Assembly (NCBI RefSeq): GCF_039534085.1
Contig: NZ_BAAAUT010000010.1
Span: 62,001 to 126,000, forward strand
Direction of reading: 5' to 3'
Source of the DNA: Planomonospora_B alba
Lineage (GTDB): Bacteria > Actinomycetota > Actinomycetes > Streptosporangiales > Streptosporangiaceae
DNA length: 64,000 nt
In this document: positions 56,710 to 64,000 of the stretch, piece by piece
Layout: the number at the start of each line of letters is the position of its first letter
Position numbering within the stretch: position 1 is the stretch's first letter
Translations under genes and position numbers: made by a program
Notes under the pieces: generated by a model
The model's input: only the letters and a program-made list of their open reading frames with translations
Databases searched by the model: none
Told to the model about the DNA's origin: nothing

Positions 56710-57630
56710 TCAGGAGAACAACCGCTTGAGCAGGCAGACGGAGAGCAGCCGGAGCGCGAACGGCAGGTCGTCGGCCAGGTAGCGGCGGGCCAGCCGGCCC
56801 GGCTCGCACAGCAGCCGGAACAGCCACTCCAGCCCGGAGCGCTGCATCCACTCCGGCGCCCGGCGCACCGCGCCGGCCGCGAAGGAGATCGCCGAGCCGC
56901 AGCCGACGAACCAGGTGCCCGGCAGGTCCTCGCGGAGCGCCGCGATGAGCCGGTCCTGCTTGGGGAAGCCCAGCCCGACGAAGACCAGCCGGGGCCCCGC
57001 GGCCACGAGCGCCTCCCTGACCCGGGCGTAGCCGTCGGCGCTCTCCTCGAACCCGTGCGGCGGCGCGTCCACCCCGGAGACCACCAGCCCCGGGTACCGG
57101 TCCACCAGCCGCACCGCCGCCTGCTCGGCCACACCCGGCGGCCCGCCCAGCAGGTAGACCGGGTAGCGGTAGAAGGCCGCCGCCTCCGACAGGGACCAGA
57201 TCAGGTCCGCGCCGGTGACCCTGCCGGGCACGGGGGTGCCGAGCAGCCGCGCCGCCCACACCAGCGGCATGCCGTCGGCCACCACGAGGTCGGCGCCCTC
57301 CACCAGCCGACGCAGCGCGCCGTCCCGGGCGACGGCCCGGCTGATGTCCACGTTCGGGGTGACGATGTGGCCGCCCTCGCCCCGCTTCAGCGCGGCCACC
57401 ACGTGGTCGACCACCTCGCTCTCGGTCATCCGGTCGAGCGCGACGCCCGCCACCCGCACCCGGCGGCGGAGCCGCCTGCGGGTGGCCTTGTCGGGCCGGG
57501 GACGCTGCCGCGGGACCGGTGGGACCAGGGCCCGCGCGGGCCTGGCCTGCCCCGCCGGTCCCGTCGGCCCCACCGCCATCGCGAGGCACCCGTCGGCGAC
57601 CACAGGGGCCCGCCCTGCACCGGCCCGCAT
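56710..57630 (-). CDS. WecG/TagA/CpsF-family glycosyltransferase (GT26)
   Basis: The 306-residue product has an extended basic N-terminus (about 55 residues) and the GT26 core: VRVAGVALDRMTESEVVDHVV, HIVTPNVDISRAV, LVVADGMPLVWAARLLG, YPVYLLGGPPGVAEQAAVRL and LVFVGLGFPKQDRLIA. GT26 enzymes add a second sugar, typically ManNAc or a mannosaminuronic acid, to a lipid-linked first sugar at the membrane. It probably acts just after the polyprenyl-phosphate sugar transferase. ATG 57630 overlaps the stop of the GT2 gene by one base (TGATG). The last residues (LPFALRLLSVCLLKRLF) form an amphipathic membrane-binding helix. Confidence 0.92.
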   Translation of the reverse strand: MRAGAGRAPVVADGCLAMAVGPTGPAGQARPARALVPPVPRQRPRPDKATRRRLRRRVRVAGVALDRMTESEVVDHVVAALKRGEGGHIVTPNVDISRAVARDGALRRLVEGADLVVADGMPLVWAARLLGTPVPGRVTGADLIWSLSEAAAFYRYPVYLLGGPPGVAEQAAVRLVDRYPGLVVSGVDAPPHGFEESADGYARVREALVAAGPRLVFVGLGFPKQDRLIAALREDLPGTWFVGCGSAISFAAGAVRRAPEWMQRSGLEWLFRLLCEPGRLARRYLADDLPFALRLLSVCLLKRLFS

Positions 57631-58574
57631 CAGATGCCGTGTCCGCGGTGGTGCAGGCGGCTCAGCACGGCCTGCGCGGACACCAGCCCCGCCGCCACGG
57701 CGAGCGCGATCGGCGCACGGGGTTCGCCGTGCCTGGCGGTGAACGCCCGCCAGGCCCAGCGTCCCGCCTCCCTCCGGTGGCCGAGGGCCGCGTGGTGGAA
57801 GGCGAGCTGGCCGTAGATCCGCGCCGCGCCGCGCGGGTCCACGGCCAGATCGGGGTGCCGGGCGAGCATCCACTCCAGCCCGGCGATGCGGTCGGCCCAG
57901 CGGGTCGCGTACATCGACCCGCCCCAGCGCACCCGCACGTAAGGACGGTCCACGTGCACGATCGGGCGGCGCGCGGCCGCGCGCAGCGCCAGGTCCCAGT
58001 CCTCGTTCTGGCCGCCGGGCGCGCTCTCGTCCACCCAGAGCGAGCCGCGGCGGAACAGGAACGTCGAGGAGTGCACCATCACCATGCGCGAGCGGACCAG
58101 CTGCTCGCGCGTCACCCGGCGGGTGCCGGCCAGCCGCGGGACCCGCCGGGAGCCGTACTCCACCTCGATGGCGCAGCTGGCGAACTCCGCCCCCGGTTCC
58201 TGCCGCAACGCCGCGACCTGAGCGGACACCTTGCCCGGCAGCCACTGGTCGTCGTCGTCGCAGAAGGCGACCAGGTCGGTGCCGAGCGCGGCGATACCGG
58301 TGTTGCGCGCCCCCGGCAGGCCGGGGCTGAGCCGGTTGGGCAGCACCCGCACCCCGCGCGCGGGCGGTGGCTGCTGCCCGCGGACCGCCATGGCCCGCCC
58401 GGCGAGGAGGTCGGCCACCTGGCCGGCCACCCGCGACGGGTCGCCTCCGTCGGCGACGATGACGATCTCCACGGCGCCCGGGTAGTCCTGCGCGAGCGCG
58501 GCGCACGTGGCCGCGCGCAGCTGGCCGGGCCGATGTCCTCGCGTGGGGATGACCACGCCCACCGATGGACTCAC
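57630..58574 (-). CDS. Family 2 glycosyltransferase
   Basis: The 314-residue product is a GT-A fold, inverting transferase. It has VGVVIPTRGHRPGQLRA at the N-terminus, the nucleotide-sugar Asp in IVADGGDPSR, RLSPGLPGARNTGIAALGTDLVAFCDDDDQWLPGK with the DxD metal site (about residue 106), and the NEDWDLALR acceptor-site motif. The C-terminal part is helical. It adds a sugar during assembly of the locus glycan, probably on the cytoplasmic face. The GTG at 58574 has GGAGG 5 bases upstream and overlaps the stop of sulfotransferase 3 (GTGA). The donor sugar is unknown. Confidence 0.92.
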   Translation of the reverse strand: MSPSVGVVIPTRGHRPGQLRAATCAALAQDYPGAVEIVIVADGGDPSRVAGQVADLLAGRAMAVRGQQPPPARGVRVLPNRLSPGLPGARNTGIAALGTDLVAFCDDDDQWLPGKVSAQVAALRQEPGAEFASCAIEVEYGSRRVPRLAGTRRVTREQLVRSRMVMVHSSTFLFRRGSLWVDESAPGGQNEDWDLALRAAARRPIVHVDRPYVRVRWGGSMYATRWADRIAGLEWMLARHPDLAVDPRGAARIYGQLAFHHAALGHRREAGRWAWRAFTARHGEPRAPIALAVAAGLVSAQAVLSRLHHRGHGI

Positions 58575-59539
58575 GAGAGCCTCCAGGGATAGTCGTATCG
58601 GAGCATCAGGGGCCAGGTCAGTGCGGTGACCAGGCTCCCCTGCCGGGGCGGGGCGCCGGTGCGCCAGCCGTCGTCCCGGGTCAGGCCGATCCGCCCGACG
58701 GTGAAACGCATGGGGTTGCCCGAGACGGTGTGCGCCGTCGACAGCTCCGCCGCACCGTCGCCCAGGAAGCCGAGGCCCGGCCGGACGCCGAGCACGGCGG
58801 CCAGCCGGCGCAGCGTCCGGGCGGGCGAGTCCAGCAGGTCCTCGTAGCGGACCCGGGTGACGGGGACGCCCTCGCGGGCCAGGAGTTCGAGACCGAGGTT
58901 CTGCGCCAGCCAGTGCAGCGAGGTGCGGGCCGGCGACCAGCTCATCATGGGAGCGCCGTTCTCCGGGCGCGCGACCCTGCGGCGCCAGGAGTGCGCGACC
59001 GCGCGGGGATCGCGGACGACGTGCACGACGTGCACGTCGAGCCCGGCCGCGGCCAGGCAGAAGGCCAGGGAGGCGTGCTTGCTGGAGTCGACGACGACCG
59101 GACCGCCGGCGGTCTCCGCCGCCGCCTCGTAGAGCCGGCGGTACGCGGTGGCGTACTCGCCCAGCTCCTCGGTCGCCGCCGGCGACCGCCACGCCCCGGC
59201 GCCCGCCCGCTCCTCGGCCAGCAGCCTCCGCAGCGCCGGAATGCGCCGGGTCCGGTCCACCCGCGCCCGCAGCGCGAGCACCCGCTCGGCCTGCCCGGCG
59301 GACCAGCCGCCGAACGCCCGCTCGCCGACCTTCCGCCAGAACGGGCACGCGTGGAACGGCTCGCCGCACCCGCAGGACTCGTCCGCCAGCACGCCCCTCG
59401 CCCAGAGGTGGACCACCTCGCCGAGGGCGGCGCAGCCGGGAAGCTCACCGAGCAGGCGCTCCAGCAGCGTGGTGCCGCTGCGGCCCAGCCCACCCAGGAA
59501 GACCACCCGGGTGGGCGACGGACGACCAGACACAGGCAC
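58571..59539 (-). CDS. PAPS-dependent sulfotransferase 3
   Basis: The 322-residue product has the 5'-phosphosulfate loop VVFLGGLGRSGTTLLERLLGELPG (about residues 12-35) and the 3'-phosphate site DVHVVHVVRDPRAVAHSWRRRVARPE (about residue 175). Cysteines in ESCGCGEPFHACPFW may bind metal or form disulfides. This layout is like bacterial sulfotransferases often linked to glycan or glycolipid sulfation. It differs from the two sulfotransferases of the rightward operon. The start is GTG 59539 or GTG 59533; GAGGA is better spaced for the second. It lies 106 bases after cysN and overlaps the GT2 gene by 4 bases. Confidence 0.9.
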   Translation of the reverse strand: MPVSGRPSPTRVVFLGGLGRSGTTLLERLLGELPGCAALGEVVHLWARGVLADESCGCGEPFHACPFWRKVGERAFGGWSAGQAERVLALRARVDRTRRIPALRRLLAEERAGAGAWRSPAATEELGEYATAYRRLYEAAAETAGGPVVVDSSKHASLAFCLAAAGLDVHVVHVVRDPRAVAHSWRRRVARPENGAPMMSWSPARTSLHWLAQNLGLELLAREGVPVTRVRYEDLLDSPARTLRRLAAVLGVRPGLGFLGDGAAELSTAHTVSGNPMRFTVGRIGLTRDDGWRTGAPPRQGSLVTALTWPLMLRYDYPWRLS

Positions 59540-59645
59540 GAATCCTCACCGTTACGGATACGGAACGTGCCGACGATATCGCGGAGAGTAACTTGGCGGT
59601 CAGTGAACAGTCAAACGATCTACCTGCGGCGATCGGCCCGGAGGA

Positions 59646-60908
59646 CTACCGGGCCTCGACGATCATGCCCGCGCCGACGGTGTTGTTGGTGGCCTCGTCC
59701 ACCAGGATGAACCCGCCGGTGAGGCGGTTTCTGGCGTACTCGTCCACGAACAGCGGCTGGGTGATCCGCAGCGAGACCCGGCCGATCTCGTTCAGGCCGA
59801 GCGCCGTGGCCGACTCGTCGCGGTGCAGGGTGTTGACGTCCAGCCGGTAGTGCAGGTCGCGCACCAGCGCGCGGGCCGTCCTGGTGGTGTGCTTGATGGT
59901 CAGCTTGGCGCGCGGAGCCAGCCTGGCGGCGTCGGTCATCCAGCAGACCATGGCCTCCACCTCCTGCGCGACGTGCGGCTGGTTGTTCGGGCGGCAGATC
60001 ATGTCGCCGCGCGAGATGTCGATGTCGTCCTCCAGCCGGAGGGTCACCGACATGGGCGGGAACGCCTCCTCCACCGGCCCGTCGTAGGTGTCGATCGAGG
60101 CGATGCGCGTGGTCAGCCCGGACGGCAGGTGCACGACCTCGTCACCCGGCTTCAGCACGCCCCCGGCCACCTGGCCGGCGTACCCGCGGTAGTCGTGGAA
60201 GGCGGGATCGGTCGCCTTCTGCGGGCGGATCACGTACTGCACGGGGAACCGCACGTCGACCAGGTTCCGGTCGGAGGCGATGTGCACGTTCTCCAGGTGG
60301 TGCAGGAGCGACGAGCCGTTGTACCACGGCATGTTCTCCGACCGGGCGACCACGTTGTCGCCGTGCAGCGCCGAGATCGGGATGAACGTCAGGTCGGGCG
60401 CGTTCAGCTTCGAGGCGAACGCGGTGAACTCCTCGCGGATCTCCTCGAACCGCTCCTCGGAGTAGTCGACCAGGTCCATCTTGTTGACGGCCAGCACCAG
60501 GTGCGGCACCCGCAGCAGCGTGGTCAGGAACGCGTGCCGGCGCGACTGCTCCAGCACGCCCTTGCGCGCGTCGATCAGCACCACCGCCAGGTCCGCCGTG
60601 GAGGCCCCGGTCACCATGTTCCGGGTGTACTGGATGTGCCCCGGGGTGTCGGCGATGATGAACTTCCGCCGCGGCGTGGCGAAGTAGCGGTAGGCCACGT
60701 CGATCGTGATGCCCTGCTCCCGCTCGGCCCGCAGGCCGTCGGTGAGCAGCGACAGGTCGGTGTACTCGGTGCCGCGGTCCCGGGAGGTGCGCTCGACCGC
60801 CTCCAACTGGTCCTCGAAGATCGCCTTGGAGTCGAAGAGCAACCGCCCGATCAGCGTCGACTTCCCGTCGTCGACGCTTCCCGCCGTGGCGAAACGAAGG
60901 ATGTCCAT
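59646..60908 (-). CDS. cysN: Sulfate adenylyltransferase subunit 1 (GTPase)
   Basis: The 420-residue product is the GTP-hydrolysing subunit of ATP sulfurylase, which drives APS formation. It has GTPase motifs G1 ATAGSVDDGKSTLIGRL, G3 IADTPGHIQYTRNM, G4 AVNKMDLVD and the switch region LRAEREQGITIDVAYRYF. Elongation-factor-like domains 2 and 3 follow. It has no fused APS kinase domain, in contrast to many CysNC proteins, consistent with the separate cysC at 47.4 kb. ATG 60908 has GGAG about 10 bases upstream. It lies 103 bases downstream of cysD. In this setting it probably supplies PAPS for the adjacent sulfotransferases. Confidence 0.95.
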   Translation of the reverse strand: MDILRFATAGSVDDGKSTLIGRLLFDSKAIFEDQLEAVERTSRDRGTEYTDLSLLTDGLRAEREQGITIDVAYRYFATPRRKFIIADTPGHIQYTRNMVTGASTADLAVVLIDARKGVLEQSRRHAFLTTLLRVPHLVLAVNKMDLVDYSEERFEEIREEFTAFASKLNAPDLTFIPISALHGDNVVARSENMPWYNGSSLLHHLENVHIASDRNLVDVRFPVQYVIRPQKATDPAFHDYRGYAGQVAGGVLKPGDEVVHLPSGLTTRIASIDTYDGPVEEAFPPMSVTLRLEDDIDISRGDMICRPNNQPHVAQEVEAMVCWMTDAARLAPRAKLTIKHTTRTARALVRDLHYRLDVNTLHRDESATALGLNEIGRVSLRITQPLFVDEYARNRLTGGFILVDEATNNTVGAGMIVEAR

Positions 60909-61011
60909 TACAGCTGCTCTCCAGGGGTCGTACGGCGTGCGCGGGAAGCGGAGGAGTGCGCCGGGCGGGCGCGGAGGACGGACGGACGAGCGAGGACGGG
61001 CGGGCGGGCCA

Positions 61012-61926
61012 TCAGAAGTAGCCCTCCCGCTTGCGGTCCTCCATCGCGGCCTCGGAGGCGCGGTCGTCGGCGCGGGTGGCGCCCCGCTCGGTGATCCGGG
61101 TCGCGGCGATCTCCGCGATGATCTCCTCGACGGTCGCCGCGGTGGACTCCACCGCGCCGGTGCAGGTGGCGTCGCCGACCGTGCGGTAGCGGACCGTCTT
61201 CTCCATCAGCGGCTCGTCCTCCCCCCGGGTGACGAACTCGCTGTCGGCCAGTAGCATGCCGTCGCGCTCGAAGACCTTGCGCGTGTGCGCGAAGTAGATG
61301 GACGGGATCTCGATGCCCTCGCGCCGGATGTAGTCCCACACGTCCAGCTCGGTCCAGTTGGACAGCGGGAACACCCGGATGTGCTCGCCCTTGCGGATCT
61401 TCGCGTTGTAGAGGTTCCACAGCTCCGGCCGCTGGTTCTTCGGGTCCCACTGGCCGAACTCGTCGCGGAAGGAGAACACCCGCTCCTTGGCGCGGGCCTT
61501 CTCCTCGTCCCGGCGGGCCCCGCCGAACACCGCGTCGAACTCGTTGTCCTCGATCGCGTCCAGCAGCGGCACGGTCTGCAGCCGGTTGCGGGAGGCCCGC
61601 CGGCCGGTCTCCTCGACCACCCGCCCGGCGTCGATGGCGTCCTGCACGGACGCCACGACCAGCCGCACGCCCAGCTCCGCGACCCGCCGGTCGCGGAACT
61701 CGATGACCTCCGGGAAGTTGTGGCCGGTGTCCACGTGCATCAGCGGGAACGGGATCGGCGCCGGCCAGAACGCCTTCTCCGCGACGCGGAGCATGACGAT
61801 GGAGTCCTTGCCCCCGGAGAAGAGCAGACACGGACGCTCGAACTCCGCCGCCACCTCACGCATGATGTGGATGGCCTCCGCCTCGAGGACATCGAGCTGC
61901 GACGTGGTGTAGTCGCGCTGAAGCAT
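61012..61926 (-). CDS. cysD: Sulfate adenylyltransferase subunit 2
   Basis: The 304-residue product is the catalytic N-type ATP pyrophosphatase subunit of ATP sulfurylase. The PP-loop is CLLFSGGKDSIVMLRVAEKAF (about residue 36). The conserved HVDTGHNFPEVIEFRD follows, then the AFGGARRDEE-like segment (VFGGARRDEEKARAKERVFSFRD), and the C-terminal RYRTVGDATCTGAV. Together with CysN it forms adenosine phosphosulfate from ATP and sulfate. ATG 61926 follows GGGAGA 8 bases upstream. Cysteine is used in the C-terminal part as in other CysD proteins. It is preceded by cysQ with a 33-base gap, so it belongs to the same operon. Confidence 0.96.
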   Translation of the reverse strand: MLQRDYTTSQLDVLEAEAIHIMREVAAEFERPCLLFSGGKDSIVMLRVAEKAFWPAPIPFPLMHVDTGHNFPEVIEFRDRRVAELGVRLVVASVQDAIDAGRVVEETGRRASRNRLQTVPLLDAIEDNEFDAVFGGARRDEEKARAKERVFSFRDEFGQWDPKNQRPELWNLYNAKIRKGEHIRVFPLSNWTELDVWDYIRREGIEIPSIYFAHTRKVFERDGMLLADSEFVTRGEDEPLMEKTVRYRTVGDATCTGAVESTAATVEEIIAEIAATRITERGATRADDRASEAAMEDRKREGYF

Positions 61927-61959
61927 CTGACTCTCCCATCGGGGATTGGGGGCATGCCC

Positions 61960-62724
61960 TTAACGGTGCAGATCCCGGATTCCGGCGAGCAGCGTTGGCG
62001 CCAGTCCTGGTAGGGATACCAGAATATCCGGTAGCGAGGGGTCATCCTGGTTGTAGGTCAGCTCCGAGCCGTCGATCCGGCTGGCGTGGGCCCCCGCTGC
62101 CAGCGCGACCGCCACCGGCGCCGCCGAATCCCACTCGTACTGCCCCCCGGCGTGCACGTACGCCTCCACCTCACCGGTGAGCACCGCGCAGATCTTCGCC
62201 CCCGCCGAACCGATCGGCACCAGCTCCGCACCCACGAGGTACGCCAGCCTCTGCACGAACTCCGGCGGCCGGGTCCGGCTCACCGCGATCCGCGGCCTGC
62301 CCTCCCGCTCCCCCGGCAGCACCGGCGGCTCCGCCGTCGACAGCGTCCGCCCCTGCGCCGGCAGCGCCACCGCCCCGGCGACCAGCGCGCCGCGCTCCCA
62401 GAGCGCCACGTGCACCGCCCAGTCCGCCCGGCCCTCCTCGGCGAACTCCCGGGTCCCGTCCAGCGGATCCACGATCCACACCCGGTCGGCCGTCGACCGG
62501 CGGGAGGCCAGCCGCTCCTGCCGGGTCGCCTCCTCCGACAGCACGCTGTCACTCGGGCGCAACCGGGCCAGCGCCTCCGTCAGGAACCGGTGCGAACCCG
62601 CGTCGCCCTTCGCCCGCAGCGCGGACGGGTCGCCGAACCCCTCCTCCTTGCGCAGCGCCAGCAGCCGCTCACCGGCCTCCGTCGCCAGATCCCCGGCCAG
62701 GACATGATCGTCGCGAATCGTCAT
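61960..62724 (-). CDS. cysQ: 3'(2'),5'-bisphosphate nucleotidase (CysQ)
   Basis: The 254-residue product is an inositol-monophosphatase-fold enzyme that removes the 3'-phosphate of PAP, the product left after sulfation, and may also act on PAPS. The metal motif WIVDPLDGTREFAEEGRADW (about residues 83-102) is intact. The upstream Glu is in SVLSEEATRQERL, and the C-terminal GGQYEWDSAAPVAVALAAGA supplies the WDxAA segment. The ATG at 62724 overlaps the stop of the polyprenyl transferase gene (TGATG), so the two are translationally coupled. Its location ties PAP recycling directly to glycan assembly. Confidence 0.93.
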   Translation of the reverse strand: MTIRDDHVLAGDLATEAGERLLALRKEEGFGDPSALRAKGDAGSHRFLTEALARLRPSDSVLSEEATRQERLASRRSTADRVWIVDPLDGTREFAEEGRADWAVHVALWERGALVAGAVALPAQGRTLSTAEPPVLPGEREGRPRIAVSRTRPPEFVQRLAYLVGAELVPIGSAGAKICAVLTGEVEAYVHAGGQYEWDSAAPVAVALAAGAHASRIDGSELTYNQDDPSLPDILVSLPGLAPTLLAGIRDLHR

Positions 62725-64000
62725 CAGTATGCTCCAGCCCCTCGCGCGACAGCCGACCAAGTCTTCCACAGGATCTGCAGGTCCAGCATGAGGGACCAGT
62801 TCTCCACGTAACGCAGGTCCAGGGTGACCGATTCCTCCCAGCTCAGGTCCGACCGTCCGCTCACCTGCCACAGACCCGTCATCCCCGGCCGCACCAGCAG
62901 CCTCCGCCGGACGTCGTCGCCGTACCGCGCCACCTCCTCCGGCAGCGGCGGCCGCGGACCCACCAGCGACATGTCACCCCGGAGCACATTGATCAGCTGC
63001 GGCAGCTCGTCCAGCGAGTGCCGCCGCAACCAGGCGCCGAGCGGCGTCACCCGCGGATCGTGCCGGATCTTGAACAGCACCCCGCCGTCGTCGCTCACCA
63101 GCGCGATCTTCCGCCGCTCCGCGTCGGTCACCATCGTCCGGAACTTGTAGATCGTGAACTCCGCGCCGTCCCGGCCCACCCGCGTCTGCCGGAACAGCAC
63201 CGGCCCCGGCCCCGACATCCGCACGGCCAGCGCCAGCGCCAGCAGCAGCGGCAGCCCCGCCACCAGCAGCAGCCCCGCCCCGGCCCGGTCGAACAGCGAC
63301 TTCAGCACCCGGCGCAGCCCCGCCAGCTCCGGGTGGTCCACATGCAGCAGCGGCAGCCCCGCCACCGGCCGGATCGACGTCCGCGGCCCCGCCACCTCCA
63401 TCAGCGCCGGAGCGACCACCAGATCCGTGCACGTCTTCTCCAGCCGCCAGGCCAGCCGGCGCAGCGCCGCCCCGTCCATCTCCGGACAGGCCAGCACCGC
63501 CACCGTGTCCGCCTCCGCCTGCCCCACCACCAGCGGCACGTCCGACAACCCGCCCAGCACCGGGACGCCCGCCACCTCGGCCCCGCCGCCGCGCGGCACG
63601 CACACCCCCACGACCTCCATGCCGTGGTAGCGCTCCCGGCGCAGCCGCTCCACCAGCTCGGCCACCGCCGCCCGGTGCCCCGCCGCGACCACCCGCCGCA
63701 TGCACGCCCCCCGCGCCCGCCTCCGGTGCAGCGACCGCCGCAGGCCGTACCGGGCCAGGAGCGTCAGCACCGTGCACAGCGGCACCGCCAGCACCACGTA
63801 CCCCCGCGCGACATCCGTCTTGGTCGCGTACGCGCCGACCGCCAGCGCGGCGGTCACCATGAACCCGCACTGCAGCACCCGCTGGAACTCCTCCGGCCCC
63901 AGCCCGATCAACCGCGCCTCGTAGGCCCGGTTCAGCGCGACCACGCACACCCACACCACCGGCAGCGCCGCACTCAGCACCGCGTACGGCACCGCGTACG
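62724..64000 (-). CDS. Polyprenyl-phosphate sugar-1-phosphate transferase, 5' end outside the window
   Basis: The 424 or so residues in the window continue past the right edge; the frame stays open to 64000 and family members are usually longer by 50-100 residues. The N-terminal part has hydrophobic segments and a nucleotide-binding-like CoA-domain region (RRVVAAGHRAAVAELVERLRRE). The C-terminal half is the bacterial sugar transferase domain: FDRAGAGLLLVAGLPLLLALALAVRMSGPGPVLFRQTRVGRDG, then YKFRTMVTDAE, RRHSLDELPQLINVLRGDMSLVGPRPPLPEE, and RPGMTGLWQVSGRS. It starts glycan assembly by moving a sugar-1-phosphate to undecaprenyl phosphate. It would be the first committed step for this locus. 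Confidence 0.93.
   Translation of the reverse strand, partial: YAVPYAVLSAALPVVWVCVVALNRAYEARLIGLGPEEFQRVLQCGFMVTAALAVGAYATKTDVARGYVVLAVPLCTVLTLLARYGLRRSLHRRRARGACMRRVVAAGHRAAVAELVERLRRERYHGMEVVGVCVPRGGGAEVAGVPVLGGLSDVPLVVGQAEADTVAVLACPEMDGAALRRLAWRLEKTCTDLVVAPALMEVAGPRTSIRPVAGLPLLHVDHPELAGLRRVLKSLFDRAGAGLLLVAGLPLLLALALAVRMSGPGPVLFRQTRVGRDGAEFTIYKFRTMVTDAERRKIALVSDDGGVLFKIRHDPRVTPLGAWLRRHSLDELPQLINVLRGDMSLVGPRPPLPEEVARYGDDVRRRLLVRPGMTGLWQVSGRSDLSWEESVTLDLRYVENWSLMLDLQILWKTWSAVARGAGAY

Overview
This window reads as chromosomal DNA from a very GC-rich actinomycete. Third codon positions are almost all G or C, GTG starts are common, and many genes seem to lack a leader. The block mfd, SurA-like lipoprotein, mazG, eno, ftsB, DUF501, ppx is a conserved actinobacterial gene order. 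The overall gene content fits Streptosporangiales, but that placement is inference. I see no insertion sequence, prophage, CRISPR array or rRNA. There is one tRNA-like gene.

Layout. 1-9 kb: an unknown partial gene, a DUF255 thioredoxin-fold protein, a bifunctional penicillin-binding protein, an Lrp regulator divergent from 4-hydroxyphenylpyruvate dioxygenase, and a secreted M1 peptidase. 9-16 kb: threonine ammonia-lyase, a PadR regulator with a palindromic promoter and its membrane partner, and a four-gene MacB-like ABC export operon. 16-22 kb: a ROK kinase, a FIST-domain protein, and a MoxR-like AAA+/VWA pair. 22-28 kb: small membrane proteins, cystathionine gamma-synthase and beta-synthase (transsulfuration), and an orphan histidine kinase. 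28-38 kb: an SGNH hydrolase, a PQQ-propeller lipoprotein, a thiolase, a PPOX protein, a Bax-inhibitor homologue with a textbook terminator, a class I tRNA with anticodon UAA, a type II NADH dehydrogenase behind a Rex-like operator, a type 5 uracil-DNA glycosylase, and a secreted triple-repeat protein. 38-47 kb: the conserved housekeeping block.

47-64 kb is the most interesting part. A PAPS-forming kinase (cysC) with a truncated sulfurylase-like N-terminus and a TSUP anion permease precede a surface-polysaccharide locus. One rightward operon encodes a Wzz-like protein, a Wzy/ligase-like protein, a phosphotransferase-fold protein and two sulfotransferases. A convergent leftward operon encodes a polyprenyl-phosphate sugar transferase, cysQ, cysD, cysN, a third sulfotransferase, a GT2 and a GT26 glycosyltransferase. 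A GH26 lipoprotein is transcribed divergently from the Wzz-like gene.

Taken together, the locus can activate sulfate (CysND, CysC), transfer it (three sulfotransferases), remove the PAP by-product (CysQ), and build a lipid-linked glycan. No sulfate-reduction gene is visible. The simplest reading is a dedicated system for a sulfated cell-surface or extracellular polysaccharide, with the locus continuing beyond the right edge.
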